33,377 bases of DNA from positions 1 to 33,377 of the forward strand of contig CANRKN010000013.1 of assembly GCA_947631215.1 (NCBI GenBank), read 5' to 3'. A program made the position numbers and the translations under genes. Below are positions 24,913 to 33,346 of this stretch, one piece after another (the first letter of the stretch is position 1; each line of letters begins with the position of its first letter). Below the pieces are notes generated by a model. The model was not told where the DNA came from and ran no database searches. It saw only the letters and a list, made by a program, of their open reading frames with translations. This DNA comes from an uncultured Oscillospiraceae bacterium (GTDB taxonomy: Bacteria > Bacillota_A > Clostridia > Oscillospirales > Oscillospiraceae).

Positions 24913-25794
24913 ATGGAAAGGATCTTCGTAACAGGGGCGACAGGCTTCATAGGCAGCCGCCTTGTCCGGGAACTGGCATCCCGGGAGGAGGTTGCGGAAG
25001 TGCTGGCGCTGTACAGAAGCAAGATACCCTTCACTCAGGAAAAGATACGCTGGGTGAAGGGAGACATGGATCATCTGCCGACGCTGGCATATGAGGAACT
25101 GCCTACGAAGGTGATCCACTGCGCGGCGCTGATGGAGCGCGGCGTGAAACCGAAGGATGTCTATGAAAGCAACACACGCTGGACAGAAAACGTGATCGGA
25201 TTCTGTAAACGCAATAAAGTAAAGGAAATAGTACAGTTCAGCACGATCAACGTGAATCTGAAACATCAGGGCACGTATGCAAGGAGCAAGCAGGCATGCG
25301 AAAAGCTGGTAAGGGAGAGCGGGCTGAAGTATAAGATCGTCCGACCGACGCTGGTATATGGGCGCGGAAAGAACGGGCTTGGTTCGCTGATGGGGTACAT
25401 ACAGCACCTTCCCGCGGTGCCTGTGTTTGGAAATGGGCACGCTAAGGAGCAGCCGATCTACGTGGAGGATCTTGCGAAGCTGGCGGCCAGCTACGCACTG
25501 GACGAAGAGGGCCCGGAGATGCTGGAACTGGGCGGCAAAGAACCCATGGAGTATGACGAGATGGTACAGATCATGGCGGCGTCCATAGGGAAGAGGGCGC
25601 GGATCGTGCATCTGCCCTTTGCGCCGTTTTACCACGCTCTATCGCTGCTGGAAAAATTGAACCTGCCGCTGCCAATCTCATCGGAGCAGGTGGCGCACAT
25701 TGCGGAGGACCTGGACACGAACATGGGTCCGGTGTGCGAGCGGTATCATATAGAGCTGGCAGATTTTGCGGACAAAGTCAGAGAGTGCATGTGA
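24913..25794 (+). CDS. NAD-dependent epimerase/dehydratase (extended SDR)
   Basis: A 293-residue extended short-chain dehydrogenase. The NAD-binding motif is TGATGFIG (7-14), followed by HCAAL, and the catalytic pair is YARSK (Tyr122, Lys126). PTLVYGRG and QPIYVEDLAKLA are typical of sugar-nucleotide epimerases and reductases. ATG 24913 fits AAGAGG at proper distance; TTG 24904 is an alternative. It is adjacent to the radical SAM gene and probably handles a nucleotide or lipid-linked sugar. The exact substrate cannot be read from the sequence. Confidence 0.88.
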   Translation: MERIFVTGATGFIGSRLVRELASREEVAEVLALYRSKIPFTQEKIRWVKGDMDHLPTLAYEELPTKVIHCAALMERGVKPKDVYESNTRWTENVIGFCKRNKVKEIVQFSTINVNLKHQGTYARSKQACEKLVRESGLKYKIVRPTLVYGRGKNGLGSLMGYIQHLPAVPVFGNGHAKEQPIYVEDLAKLAASYALDEEGPEMLELGGKEPMEYDEMVQIMAASIGKRARIVHLPFAPFYHALSLLEKLNLPLPISSEQVAHIAEDLDTNMGPVCERYHIELADFADKVRECM

Positions 25795-25802
25795 CCGGCA
25801 GG

Positions 25803-25862
25803 CGGCATGCCGATCGTTGAAGAGGGACGTCCCTCTTCATGCTGTTACATCGTAACAGCATG
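25803..25862. repeat. Cluster of three adjacent palindromes
   Basis: Three perfect inverted repeats stand side by side in the 95-bp gap before the arylsulfotransferase gene: CGGCATGCCG (25803-25812), a 20-bp loopless palindrome built on GAAGAGGGAC (25819-25838), and CATGCTGTTAC with its complement around ATC (25838-25862). None is followed by a T tract, so they are poor terminators. They may be repressor sites or RNA stem-loops that separate expression of the last genes from the rest. Confidence 0.7.
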
Positions 25863-25889
25863 ATAAACCTTGAGAAGGAGGATATGAGC

Positions 25890-27701
25890 ATGAAGGATGA
25901 GAAGGGAAAGAACAGAAAAAGGGTGGGTCGGGCAGTTAAGCGCATCCTGGCAGGCATACTGTGCTGCGTGATGCTGGTGGTGTGTGTGACAGGGGGCATC
26001 ATGCTGTCACAGTTCGCCGGCGAGCGGGGTGGATTCACCCGTGCGCATCTCTTCGACTGGATCGAGAATATCTCCGCAAAGCTGAAGGGACAGACCAGCG
26101 ATGTGGCGCTGCGACAGGAGGCGGCCGAGGCGCCGGCGGAAACCCCTGTGCCAACCGAGGAGCCGCTCCAGCAGACGCTGATCCGGCAGGTGAAGGAGAT
26201 GGTAGACTACCAGGAGGAGATGGACCGGCTCATGTTGGAGGAGCTGCACAGCGGGGCATATACGCTGGATGAGCCCTTCGTGCTGCTGGATCCTTACGTC
26301 GTCTCGCCGCTGACGGCGGTGCTGCTGTTCACCACAGAGGAGCCTATGAGAATCGACATCCATATCGCCGGGGATACGCCTCAGGCGGAGGTGGATTTCG
26401 CCTTTTCGGACTATGAGACGGAGCATATGATCCCGGTCTATGGGCTGTACGCTGACCGGGCCAACGCGGTGACAGTTACCGCTACAGACAGGGATGGGGA
26501 CAAGAGGGTCACCGAGGTGACGGTGCAGACGGATGTACTGCCGTCCGTAATGGCGGACACAATAGTACAGGCGCATGCGCTGGATACGGATGCGGTCCAG
26601 CCGGGTTTTACTTTTACCCTTGTTTTCAAAACGGCGATCGATATCAACGGACAGTACCGCTGGTACCTGGATACATTTCAGGATGAGAGCTTGTTGTCAA
26701 AAGCAGGTTACTGCGGCGAATACAATGAGGGGAGATCTTTTTTTATTTCATGTGGTACTACAGATGGATATGGTCCTGTAGTGGTCATGGAAATGAATTT
26801 ATTGGGGAGGGTCCTCAATGCATACTATGCTCCTTTTGGAGTACACCACGATATAGAACCGGATGATACGGGGATACTGGTGACAGGTTCGACCGAGGGC
26901 TGTTTTGACAATATGATATACCACATTGATGCAGGATCAGGCGAGATCGACAAAACGATCGATTTCGCGAATTATATGCAGGTACAGCGGGACCAGAGCG
27001 AGGATCAGAGCGAGGAACAATATCCGTTTGCCAGCGCATATTACTCACAGTTTGATTGGGCCCATATAAATACTGTGCTCTCTTATGAAGATGATCTGAT
27101 CGTCTCCATGCGCAACCAATCCACGGTGATGCGGACCGATTGGGACGGTAATATCAAATGGATGCTTTGTGACCCCGCGGGATACTACGAATACTACAAG
27201 CAATTTATCCTGACCCCGGTGGGGGATGATTTTGAGTACTGCTATGTCCAGCATGCACCGATGGTGCTGCCGGACCAGGACGGCGACCCGGACACGGTGG
27301 ATATCCTGCTGTTCGACAACGGCGACTGGCGCAAGGATATCGCGGAGCGCACCTCCCGTTTGATCCAGTACCGTATCAATGAGAAGGAAATGACGGTGGA
27401 GCTGATATGGATATATGGCAGCGACAGGCCGGAATTATATAGTGTTATCCACGGAGACGCAGACCTGCTGGAAAATGGAAACAGAATGGGCTCTTTTGAA
27501 CCATACGATAATAGGACATGGTTGTCCAGCACTTATGGCGTGGAAGTAGATGAGGATGGGAACGTCGTATGGGAGATGTATCGGACGATGAAAACAGACA
27601 GTATCTGGGAGTACCGTTTGGAGCGCCTCCCCATCTATACTGAGACAGCCAACGACCTGCACATCGGCGAGCCGGCAAACCTGTTCCTGCCGGAGGAGTA
27701 A
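25890..27701 (+). CDS. Membrane-anchored arylsulfotransferase-family protein
   Basis: A 603-residue member of the aryl-sulfate sulfotransferase family, PAPS-independent enzymes that move sulfate from one phenol ester to another. A basic start and one span (about 16-38) anchor it facing outward. An N-terminal domain follows (about 126-220: LDPYVVSPLTAVLLFTTEEP, IPVYGLYADRANAV), then the beta-propeller with GVHHDIEP (about 316), DWAHINTVL (about 388) and VQHAP followed by LLFDNGDW (about 453-472). The His in the QH motif is the likely sulfated residue by analogy with E. coli AssT. ATG 25890, 8 bases after AAGGAGG, is preferred to 25839 or 25884. Three palindromes precede it. Confidence 0.82.
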   Translation: MKDEKGKNRKRVGRAVKRILAGILCCVMLVVCVTGGIMLSQFAGERGGFTRAHLFDWIENISAKLKGQTSDVALRQEAAEAPAETPVPTEEPLQQTLIRQVKEMVDYQEEMDRLMLEELHSGAYTLDEPFVLLDPYVVSPLTAVLLFTTEEPMRIDIHIAGDTPQAEVDFAFSDYETEHMIPVYGLYADRANAVTVTATDRDGDKRVTEVTVQTDVLPSVMADTIVQAHALDTDAVQPGFTFTLVFKTAIDINGQYRWYLDTFQDESLLSKAGYCGEYNEGRSFFISCGTTDGYGPVVVMEMNLLGRVLNAYYAPFGVHHDIEPDDTGILVTGSTEGCFDNMIYHIDAGSGEIDKTIDFANYMQVQRDQSEDQSEEQYPFASAYYSQFDWAHINTVLSYEDDLIVSMRNQSTVMRTDWDGNIKWMLCDPAGYYEYYKQFILTPVGDDFEYCYVQHAPMVLPDQDGDPDTVDILLFDNGDWRKDIAERTSRLIQYRINEKEMTVELIWIYGSDRPELYSVIHGDADLLENGNRMGSFEPYDNRTWLSSTYGVEVDEDGNVVWEMYRTMKTDSIWEYRLERLPIYTETANDLHIGEPANLFLPEE

Positions 27702-27716
27702 AAGGAGATTTACATA

Positions 27717-28289
27717 ATGAAGAAATTGTTTGCATTCACCCTGGCCTTGACGCTGGCACTGGCCTGCGTGGGCTGCGGCGGCGGGGACAAGTCCCAGGAG
27801 GCCGCCCCGGCGGAAACGGACGCTCCTGCCCAAGCCGAGAGCGAGAGCATCGTCGCCGCCCTGGAGGGCTTCCCCTGGACCATGGAGCTGCGTGGCGCGG
27901 ATGTGAGGGAGAGCCTGTTCACCCAAGCCGGACTGAAGCAGTACGACGGCAGCATCATGGACGTGGACTACAGCGACAGCCCCTCGGACGGAAACGTATT
28001 CCTTATCCTGACCCTTATCATATCCAAAACGGCAACCGGCGGCAGCCAATTTGCATGGGATAAGCTCGCCGTGGCGGACGGGGACGGCAATACCTACAGC
28101 CGGATGGAGAACGACACCTTCCTGCAGAATCACCAGTACAACCGCATGGCCAGCACCCCGCTGCAGATCGGCGAGCATAAGGGCAGCGTCTGCTTTGAGG
28201 TGCCGGCAGATAAGGCGGAGGGAACGTTCACCCTCCAATATGACGCGGGGGACGTCGGGATGCTGACGCTGCCGGTGGACCCGACTTGA
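27717..28289 (+). CDS. Small lipoprotein with DUF4352-like beta domain
   Basis: A 190-residue secreted lipoprotein. The signal peptide (MKKLFAFTLALTLALACVGC) offers lipid-attachable Cys at 17 or 20, followed by a Gly/Ala/Glu-rich linker. The rest (about 45-190) is a beta-rich Ig-like domain of the DUF4352 kind (NVFLILTLIISKTATG, GSVCFEVPADKAEGTFTLQY). AAAGGAG lies 9 bases before ATG. It sits between two arylsulfotransferase-family genes, so it may be an accessory or substrate-presenting protein for them. No catalytic motif is visible. Confidence 0.8.
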   Translation: MKKLFAFTLALTLALACVGCGGGDKSQEAAPAETDAPAQAESESIVAALEGFPWTMELRGADVRESLFTQAGLKQYDGSIMDVDYSDSPSDGNVFLILTLIISKTATGGSQFAWDKLAVADGDGNTYSRMENDTFLQNHQYNRMASTPLQIGEHKGSVCFEVPADKAEGTFTLQYDAGDVGMLTLPVDPT

Positions 28290-28303
28290 AGGAGGAATAT
28301 GAC

Positions 28304-30517
28304 ATGAAGAAAACCATCGCTTTTTTGCTGGCCGCGTTGCTGGTGACGGCCTGCGCCAAAACAGAGATAGCCCTGGCGGCGGAGCCTGTCTCCAAAACGC
28401 CGGTAGAGAACACGGACATCCTGGCGTCCCAGGCTAGGACGGATGAACAGCTCCTGGCGGAGGCAGAGGCGGGCTATACCTTTGAAGAGCCGCTGGTGGT
28501 GGTGGACCCCTACGGGAATGCGCCGCTGTCGACGGTGGTGTTGTTCACCCTGGACAAGCCCGCCTCCATCTCTGTGGAGGTGGAGGGGAAGAACGGTACC
28601 GCGCCGCTGGTCAAGGATTTCGAGGTGGTCGGCACGCAGCATCAGGTGCCTGTATACGGCCTGTACGCCGGCGAGGCGGCCAAGGTCACCCTTACCGCCC
28701 ATTATGAGGACGGGACCGAGGATACCTGCGCGCTATCCATAACGGGCGGGGACCTGCCCGCCATGCTCCAGCCCATCCAGGTGGTGAAGGCGGACACGGA
28801 TAAGATGGCACCCGGCTGGACCTTCCTCCAAGCGGCCAGTCTCCAGGGCTATGTCTACGCCATCGACGAGAGCGGCGCCGTGCGCTGGATACTGAATGAC
28901 GTGGGGACCGGCACCGCGGGCGCCATCCTGCCGCTGCAGAACGGGAACTTCCTCATCGGCGGCGACAAGAGCTTCGGTAACTACTATAAGTACAGCCTGT
29001 TCGAGATAGACCTTCTGGGCAGGGTCATCAACGAGTACATGGTAAACGGCTACCACCACGGCATCGCGGAGATGCCAAACGGTGACCTGCTGGTGCTTGC
29101 CAACAATATCGACGGCACGGTGGAGGACACCATCTATGAGCTGCGGCGCAGCGACGGGGAGATCGTGCGGACCTGGGACATGAATGGCTACTTAAACGTG
29201 GAAGGCCGGGACGAGCAGGGCCGGCATATATCCGATGTGAACTACCGCAACGAGAACACCGGCTGGACCTATGACTGGCTGCACATCAATGCCATCGACT
29301 ATGACCCGGAGAGCGACACGGTGCTGCTGTCCAGCCGCCATCAGGACGCGCTCATCAAGCTGGACCTGACGAGCGGGGAGATCGTGTGGGTGGTGAGCGA
29401 CCCCAACGACGAATGGCCGGCCTATCTGGAGAGCAAACTTCTGACGCCGGAGGGCGACGGGTTCGAGTGGCAGTACGGCCAGCACTGCGTTACCCGGCTG
29501 CCCAACGGGGACGTGATGTGCTTCGATAACGGCGACTACCGGAGCAAGACGCCGGAGGGCATCCTGCCCGCCGCCACGGACAGCTATTCCCGCGCGGTGA
29601 TCTACCGGGTGGATGAGGAGAACATGACGGTCAGTCAGCAGTGGCAGTTCGGCAAGGAGCTGGGGGCGGAGCATATGGCGGTGAACGTCAGCGGTGCCCG
29701 GTGCCTGGGGAAGGACCACTATCTCATCGACTTCGGCAACATCATCAAGGATGCGGATGGCAAGGCCACCTATAACGTGATGGCGGGCAACACCGGCACC
29801 CGGCGGATGGAGCTTTACGAGGTGCTGGACGACGAGGTGGTCTTTGAGGCGTATGCGGACGGGATGGGCTCGTTCCAAGCCCGGCGTATCGAGCCTTACG
29901 CCACAGCCAAGGAGATAGACCTCACCCAGAGCCGCAGCCGCCTGGGGACACTCTATTGCAGCGGCATAGCGGCGGAGACGGAGTTTGACCCGGCCACAGC
30001 GGTATCCGGCGGGCCGGAGGTCACGGCTGCGGACAACGGCGTGCAGCTCACTGTCAATGGGACCTTGGACGCCGCGGCGGAGAGCCTGGCGCTGATAATG
30101 GACGGAACGGACGGCACATACAGCGCGGCGATCCCCGCGGGGGAGGCCATAGCGTTCACTCTGAATGGTAGTGAGGTGCCCAACGGGGCCTATGATCTGT
30201 ACCTGGATGTGGACGGCGAGACCTATGACCTGGGTCTTACATGGGACAACGGCGCCGGATGCCGGGCCTACCCGGCGGGCTTCCAGTCGGAGGTGACGGC
30301 TGGGGCCGGGGATGTCTACGGCGGCGGCACGTATTACAACGGCACGGCGTTCACGGTCTGGACGGAGAACGGCGGAACGCTGACCATCGCCCCGAACGAG
30401 GGACAGACCATAGCCGGCGTCACGGTCAACGGCGAGGAGCAGCCTGCCGATGCCGGCGTGTATGACCTCCCGGCGGCGGAGAGCACCATCACAGTGACGC
30501 TCAAGGGGACCGAGTAG
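28304..30517 (+). CDS. Lipoprotein arylsulfotransferase-family protein with C-terminal beta domains
   Basis: A 737-residue paralogue of the protein at 25890. A signal peptide with lipobox VTAC marks it as a lipoprotein. The N-terminal domain has VVDPYGNAPLSTVVLFTLDK and VPVYGLYAGEAAKV. The propeller has GYHHGIAEMPNG (about 250), DWLHINAIDY (about 324) and GQHCVTRLPNGDVMCFDNGDY, split here as GQHCVTRLPNG and CFDNGDY (about 391-411). Some 190 extra residues at the end form beta-sandwich repeats (VQLTVNGTL, GVTVNGEEQPADAG). ATG 28304 follows AAGGAGG. It is the last gene of the series, with a strong terminator about 190 bases on. Confidence 0.84.
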   Translation: MKKTIAFLLAALLVTACAKTEIALAAEPVSKTPVENTDILASQARTDEQLLAEAEAGYTFEEPLVVVDPYGNAPLSTVVLFTLDKPASISVEVEGKNGTAPLVKDFEVVGTQHQVPVYGLYAGEAAKVTLTAHYEDGTEDTCALSITGGDLPAMLQPIQVVKADTDKMAPGWTFLQAASLQGYVYAIDESGAVRWILNDVGTGTAGAILPLQNGNFLIGGDKSFGNYYKYSLFEIDLLGRVINEYMVNGYHHGIAEMPNGDLLVLANNIDGTVEDTIYELRRSDGEIVRTWDMNGYLNVEGRDEQGRHISDVNYRNENTGWTYDWLHINAIDYDPESDTVLLSSRHQDALIKLDLTSGEIVWVVSDPNDEWPAYLESKLLTPEGDGFEWQYGQHCVTRLPNGDVMCFDNGDYRSKTPEGILPAATDSYSRAVIYRVDEENMTVSQQWQFGKELGAEHMAVNVSGARCLGKDHYLIDFGNIIKDADGKATYNVMAGNTGTRRMELYEVLDDEVVFEAYADGMGSFQARRIEPYATAKEIDLTQSRSRLGTLYCSGIAAETEFDPATAVSGGPEVTAADNGVQLTVNGTLDAAAESLALIMDGTDGTYSAAIPAGEAIAFTLNGSEVPNGAYDLYLDVDGETYDLGLTWDNGAGCRAYPAGFQSEVTAGAGDVYGGGTYYNGTAFTVWTENGGTLTIAPNEGQTIAGVTVNGEEQPADAGVYDLPAAESTITVTLKGTE

Positions 30518-30708
30518 AGTTTAAATGTGACGCATTTTTCTACGGCCAGACCCGGCAAGTCAGGTCTGGATGTATTCTTGCTCTGGTGCTTTTAACCTCC
30601 ACTATACCAACCCCTTTCCTCTGTGTGGGAACGCGAGCGTTCCCACATAGCTGAAAGCCCCTGAATATGGGCGATTTCCGGCGGTTGCTCTTTCCACAAC
30701 ATAGAAGA
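30518..30708. other. Intergenic stretch after the operon
   Basis: No gene is seen between the last arylsulfotransferase and the terminator. A perfect 24-bp palindrome, TGTGGGAACGC (30624-30634) with its complement after a 2-nt GA gap (30637-30647), stands in it without a T tract. Its role is unknown; it could be a binding site or a remnant. Confidence 0.5.
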
Positions 30709-30768
30709 AGTTGACCTGTTTTCTGCTCGGTCCATGGGGTTCCCGGAGCAGAAACCAGGTCAACTTTT
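30709..30768 (+). terminator. Strong intrinsic terminator closing the polysaccharide operon
   Basis: Arms 30709-30728 and 30746-30765 pair over 20 bp with one mismatch (AGTTGACCTG against CAGGTCAACT at the base), followed by TTTTAT. It is the first good terminator after the gene series that begins at 2805. Confidence 0.85.
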
Positions 30769-30830
30769 ATGCCAGGTGTGTGTCTTTCGGCGAAAACATG
30801 CAATTGAAAAGTTAGTACAAAATATACAGA

Positions 30831-30919
30831 AGTTTTCAATTTGATAATTGACAAACTGGTACTGTGCAGGTATACTAAAAATTGAAAACTGTTATGATTT
30901 ATATGCATAAGTTTTCAAT
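30831..30919. repeat. Repeated 10-mers around the DUF4143 promoter
   Basis: AGTTTTCAAT occurs at 30831-30840 and 30910-30919 and in reverse complement at 30881-30890; a one-mismatch reverse copy lies at 30803-30812. The last two exact copies form an inverted pair in the presumed 5' leader, the second directly touching the ribosome site. They look like operator half-sites or a leader stem. Confidence 0.7.
30848..30876 (+). promoter_or_regulatory. Near-consensus sigma-A promoter for the DUF4143 ATPase gene
   Basis: TTGACA (30848-30853), exactly 17 bases, then TATACT (30871-30876). Transcription would start near 30883, about 50 bases before the ATG at 30932. It is flanked by repeated 10-mers, so it is probably repressed by a specific regulator or by the gene's own product. 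Confidence 0.85.
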
Positions 30920-30931
30920 GGAGGTCATCCC

Positions 30932-32233
30932 ATGGAGATCAAACGTGACAAGTATTTGAACCAGCTTATCGGCTTTGCCTGGGACGGACAGGTGAAGGTC
31001 ATCACTGGTATACGACGGTGCGGGAAATCCTATCTGCTGCGGAAGCTGTACTATGACTATCTCCGGAGCCATGACGTTGAGGACGATCATATCATCACCA
31101 TAGAACTGGACCTGGCCCGCGACATCCGTTATAGGGACCCTTTGGCGTTGGCGGCCTATGTGCGGCAGCGTGTGGAGGGGGAGCCGAGCAGGTTTTACCT
31201 CTTTGTGGACGAGATACAGATGTCTGACGAGGTGCCAAACCCCTATAACGAAGGGGGAAAGCCCATCACCTTTTATGACGCGCTCAACGATTTGAAGGCG
31301 CTGGAGGCGCTGGACATATATGTGACCGGCAGCAACTCCCGGATGCTGTCCAGCGACATTCTGACAGAGTTCCGCGGGCGCAGCGACGAGATACGGGTGC
31401 ATCCGCTGTCCTTTTCCGAGTATTACAGCGCTGTGGGAGGGGACAAGTCGGCGGCCTTTGAGGATTACGCCTTTTACGGCGGTATGCCGCTGATCCTCTC
31501 CCGGCCGGATGAGGAGGCGAAAATGGAGTATCTTCGTTCTCTATTCATCGAAGTTTATCTCAGGGACATCGTAGAGCGGAAAAAGGTCGCCAAGGAGGAT
31601 GTGCTGGAAGGCATTCTCGACCTGCTCTGTTCATCGGTCGGCTCTCTGACAAATCCGACCAATGTGGCCAATGCCATCAACTCCGCCCAGAAGCGGGGGA
31701 AGGGCGAACAGGTCTCGCGCAATACCGTCAGCACCTATATGGGGTATCTGGAGGATGCGTTTCTGTTCGCTCAGTGCAGGCGATTTGACGTAAAGGGGAA
31801 AGCGTATTTTGACTATCCCAATAAGTACTACTGCGAGGATGTTGGGCTGCGGAACGCCAGGACCGGTTTCCGGCAGATGGAGATGACCCACATCATGGAA
31901 AACATCATTTATAATGAATTGATCCTGCGGCGGTATGCTGTGGATGTAGGCGTCGTCTATGCCAATGGGAAGGATAAGACCGGCAAGCAAAAGCGCACGG
32001 CGAGGGAGATAGATTTTGTAGCCACGAAGGGCGGAAAGCGGGTCTATATCCAGTCGGCCTATGCCATGGAGAGCGGCGACAAGCAGGAATCGGAACTGCG
32101 TCCCTTCGCCTTGACCGGCGACTTCTTCCCTAAGATAGTGGTGCGCCATGACGTCCACAAGCGGTGGTATGACGATAGCGGCGTACTGCACATCGGCATC
32201 GTCGACTTTTTGCTGGATGATGAACTGGTATAG
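30932..32233 (+). CDS. AAA ATPase with DUF4143 C-terminal domain
   Basis: A 433-residue protein of the AAA_14/DUF4143 family, common in gut anaerobes and of unsettled function. Walker A is GIRRCGKS (26-33), Walker B FYLFVDEIQ (about 88-96), and VTGSNSRMLSSDI is the sensor region. FRGRSDEIRVHPLSFSEYY and YGGMPLIL link to the C-terminal nuclease-like part (TAREIDFVATKGGKRVYIQS). GGAGG lies 7 bases before ATG. It has its own near-consensus promoter within repeated 10-mers and stands apart from the polysaccharide operon. A weak hairpin (32267-32274 with 32290-32297) follows it. Confidence 0.9.
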   Translation: MEIKRDKYLNQLIGFAWDGQVKVITGIRRCGKSYLLRKLYYDYLRSHDVEDDHIITIELDLARDIRYRDPLALAAYVRQRVEGEPSRFYLFVDEIQMSDEVPNPYNEGGKPITFYDALNDLKALEALDIYVTGSNSRMLSSDILTEFRGRSDEIRVHPLSFSEYYSAVGGDKSAAFEDYAFYGGMPLILSRPDEEAKMEYLRSLFIEVYLRDIVERKKVAKEDVLEGILDLLCSSVGSLTNPTNVANAINSAQKRGKGEQVSRNTVSTYMGYLEDAFLFAQCRRFDVKGKAYFDYPNKYYCEDVGLRNARTGFRQMEMTHIMENIIYNELILRRYAVDVGVVYANGKDKTGKQKRTAREIDFVATKGGKRVYIQSAYAMESGDKQESELRPFALTGDFFPKIVVRHDVHKRWYDDSGVLHIGIVDFLLDDELV

Positions 32234-32266
32234 GGAATGAGAGCGGTTGTTCTGAAATATAAAGTG

Positions 32267-32297
32267 GCGCCCAGATTCCTTTGTGGAAACTGGGCGC
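32267..32297 (+). terminator. Possible terminator after the DUF4143 gene
   Basis: Arms GCGCCCAG (32267-32274) and CTGGGCGC (32290-32297) pair perfectly around a 15-nt loop. Only a weak T tract (TGGTGTTC) follows, so the call is tentative. Confidence 0.35.
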
Positions 32298-32365
32298 TGG
32301 TGTTCATGGAGTGATGTTACTTAGAGGAGTTAACGATGGTTAGTGTTTCTCTGCTTTATGCTTTG

Positions 32366-33007
32366 CTAGGCGTGATTGAGAATTTCCTCCGGGGACTGGG
32401 AGAGGAGCCATGCTTTATACTTCTCCTGCTCCGCGAACATCTTTTGGTACAACGCTGTGTTCAGTTGCTCTAGGGTCATGTGCGCCATTTCCTTAAATGA
32501 AAAAACCGACTGATCCTGTTGAATCAGTCGGCTATTATTCGTGTTACCGCTCATGTTCGTTGGTTTCACGCAAAAACCGGGGTATTTATTTCTTCGATAG
32601 CCCTTCTCCGCCAAAATCGTCGCAGTTCGTTTGGGAACATCTACGGTTCGCCCGGTCCCCTCAACCACCATATTGAAAGCAAGGTCTGAAAAACAAGCGA
32701 TCAGGTTCTCTGTGACTTTACCTGAAAACGCGGATGTCATAGGTACAGAGTCGGAGCCATATTGCCTATATAGCTCCGAATAATGTGGGTGATACCTTCG
32801 ATAATCGTCCCCGTTGATAAAAACAGCGTCATTATCCAAGCTGGATTGCAGAAGCGATGACAGTATCGTTTTCCCGGCCCCTGGCTGACCAGCAAGGAGG
32901 ATCGCTCTAGGGGATGGTTGGGAATGATAACGCCCCTTCGCCAACTCCAACTCACGCTCGACCGTTCTCTTTACAGAGCGGGCTTCTTCAGGTGTCAATG
33001 CGCTCAT
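32366..33007 (-). pseudogene. Zeta-toxin remnant joined in frame to a DUF3848 N-terminal fragment
   Basis: A 213-residue chimeric frame. Residues 1 to about 140 are the start of a zeta-type kinase toxin: Walker A GQPGAGKT (40-47), FINGDDYRRYHP and MVVEGTGRTVD. The normal zeta C-terminal half is missing. The frame instead runs through an intrinsic terminator (32500-32531) and ends in MAHMTLEQLNTALYQKM and PEEILNHA (32366-32488), which looks like the beginning of a DUF3848 protein cut off by a stop. AAGGAA lies just before that internal ATG, so it was probably a separate gene start. A deletion in mobile-element cargo explains this best. ATG 33007 overlaps the upstream antitoxin-like gene's stop by one base. 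Confidence 0.7.
32500..32531 (-). terminator. Intrinsic terminator inside the zeta/DUF3848 frame
   Basis: On the minus strand, arms 32531-32523 and 32514-32506 (CCGACTGAT with its complement) surround an 8-nt loop and are followed by TTTTTT. It once lay between two genes and is now inside a single open frame. Confidence 0.8.
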
Positions 33008-33276
33008 CAAGCGATCCCTTCAGCTCGTGCGATCTCTAACCCGGACAGGAAATTGCGGGCCAAGTGAAACTGCCCTTCGATCTGCTCCAGTTCTGCCTCC
33101 GTCTTGGAAAGGAGAATATCCTGCTTGGCATTCCAAACCAATCCATAAAGGATCGAAACGGGGTCCGACCTGCTTTCTATATTCTTCTCCTCGCTATATC
33201 TGAATAAGTCACCTAAAACAGAAGCTCCAACTTCCATCAGCACTTCCTGACGGAGAGAGAATTCATATTTGCTCAT
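33007..33276 (-). CDS. Small antitoxin-like protein paired with the zeta toxin
   Basis: An 89-residue, mostly helical, acidic protein (MSKYEFSLRQEVLMEVGAS to LSGLEIARAEGIA). It is not a recognised named family, but its place directly before, and overlapping, a zeta-toxin start is the usual position of an epsilon-like antitoxin. It is intact while its toxin is truncated. A GAGGG sequence lies about 13 bases before ATG, a rather weak ribosome site. Confidence 0.6.
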   Translation of the reverse strand: MSKYEFSLRQEVLMEVGASVLGDLFRYSEEKNIESRSDPVSILYGLVWNAKQDILLSKTEAELEQIEGQFHLARNFLSGLEIARAEGIA

Positions 33277-33346
33277 ATAAACATCTCGCCCTCATATTAA
33301 GTTGAAATAGTCAAGAGATAGTAGACACAAAAAGTAACAGGTTAGG

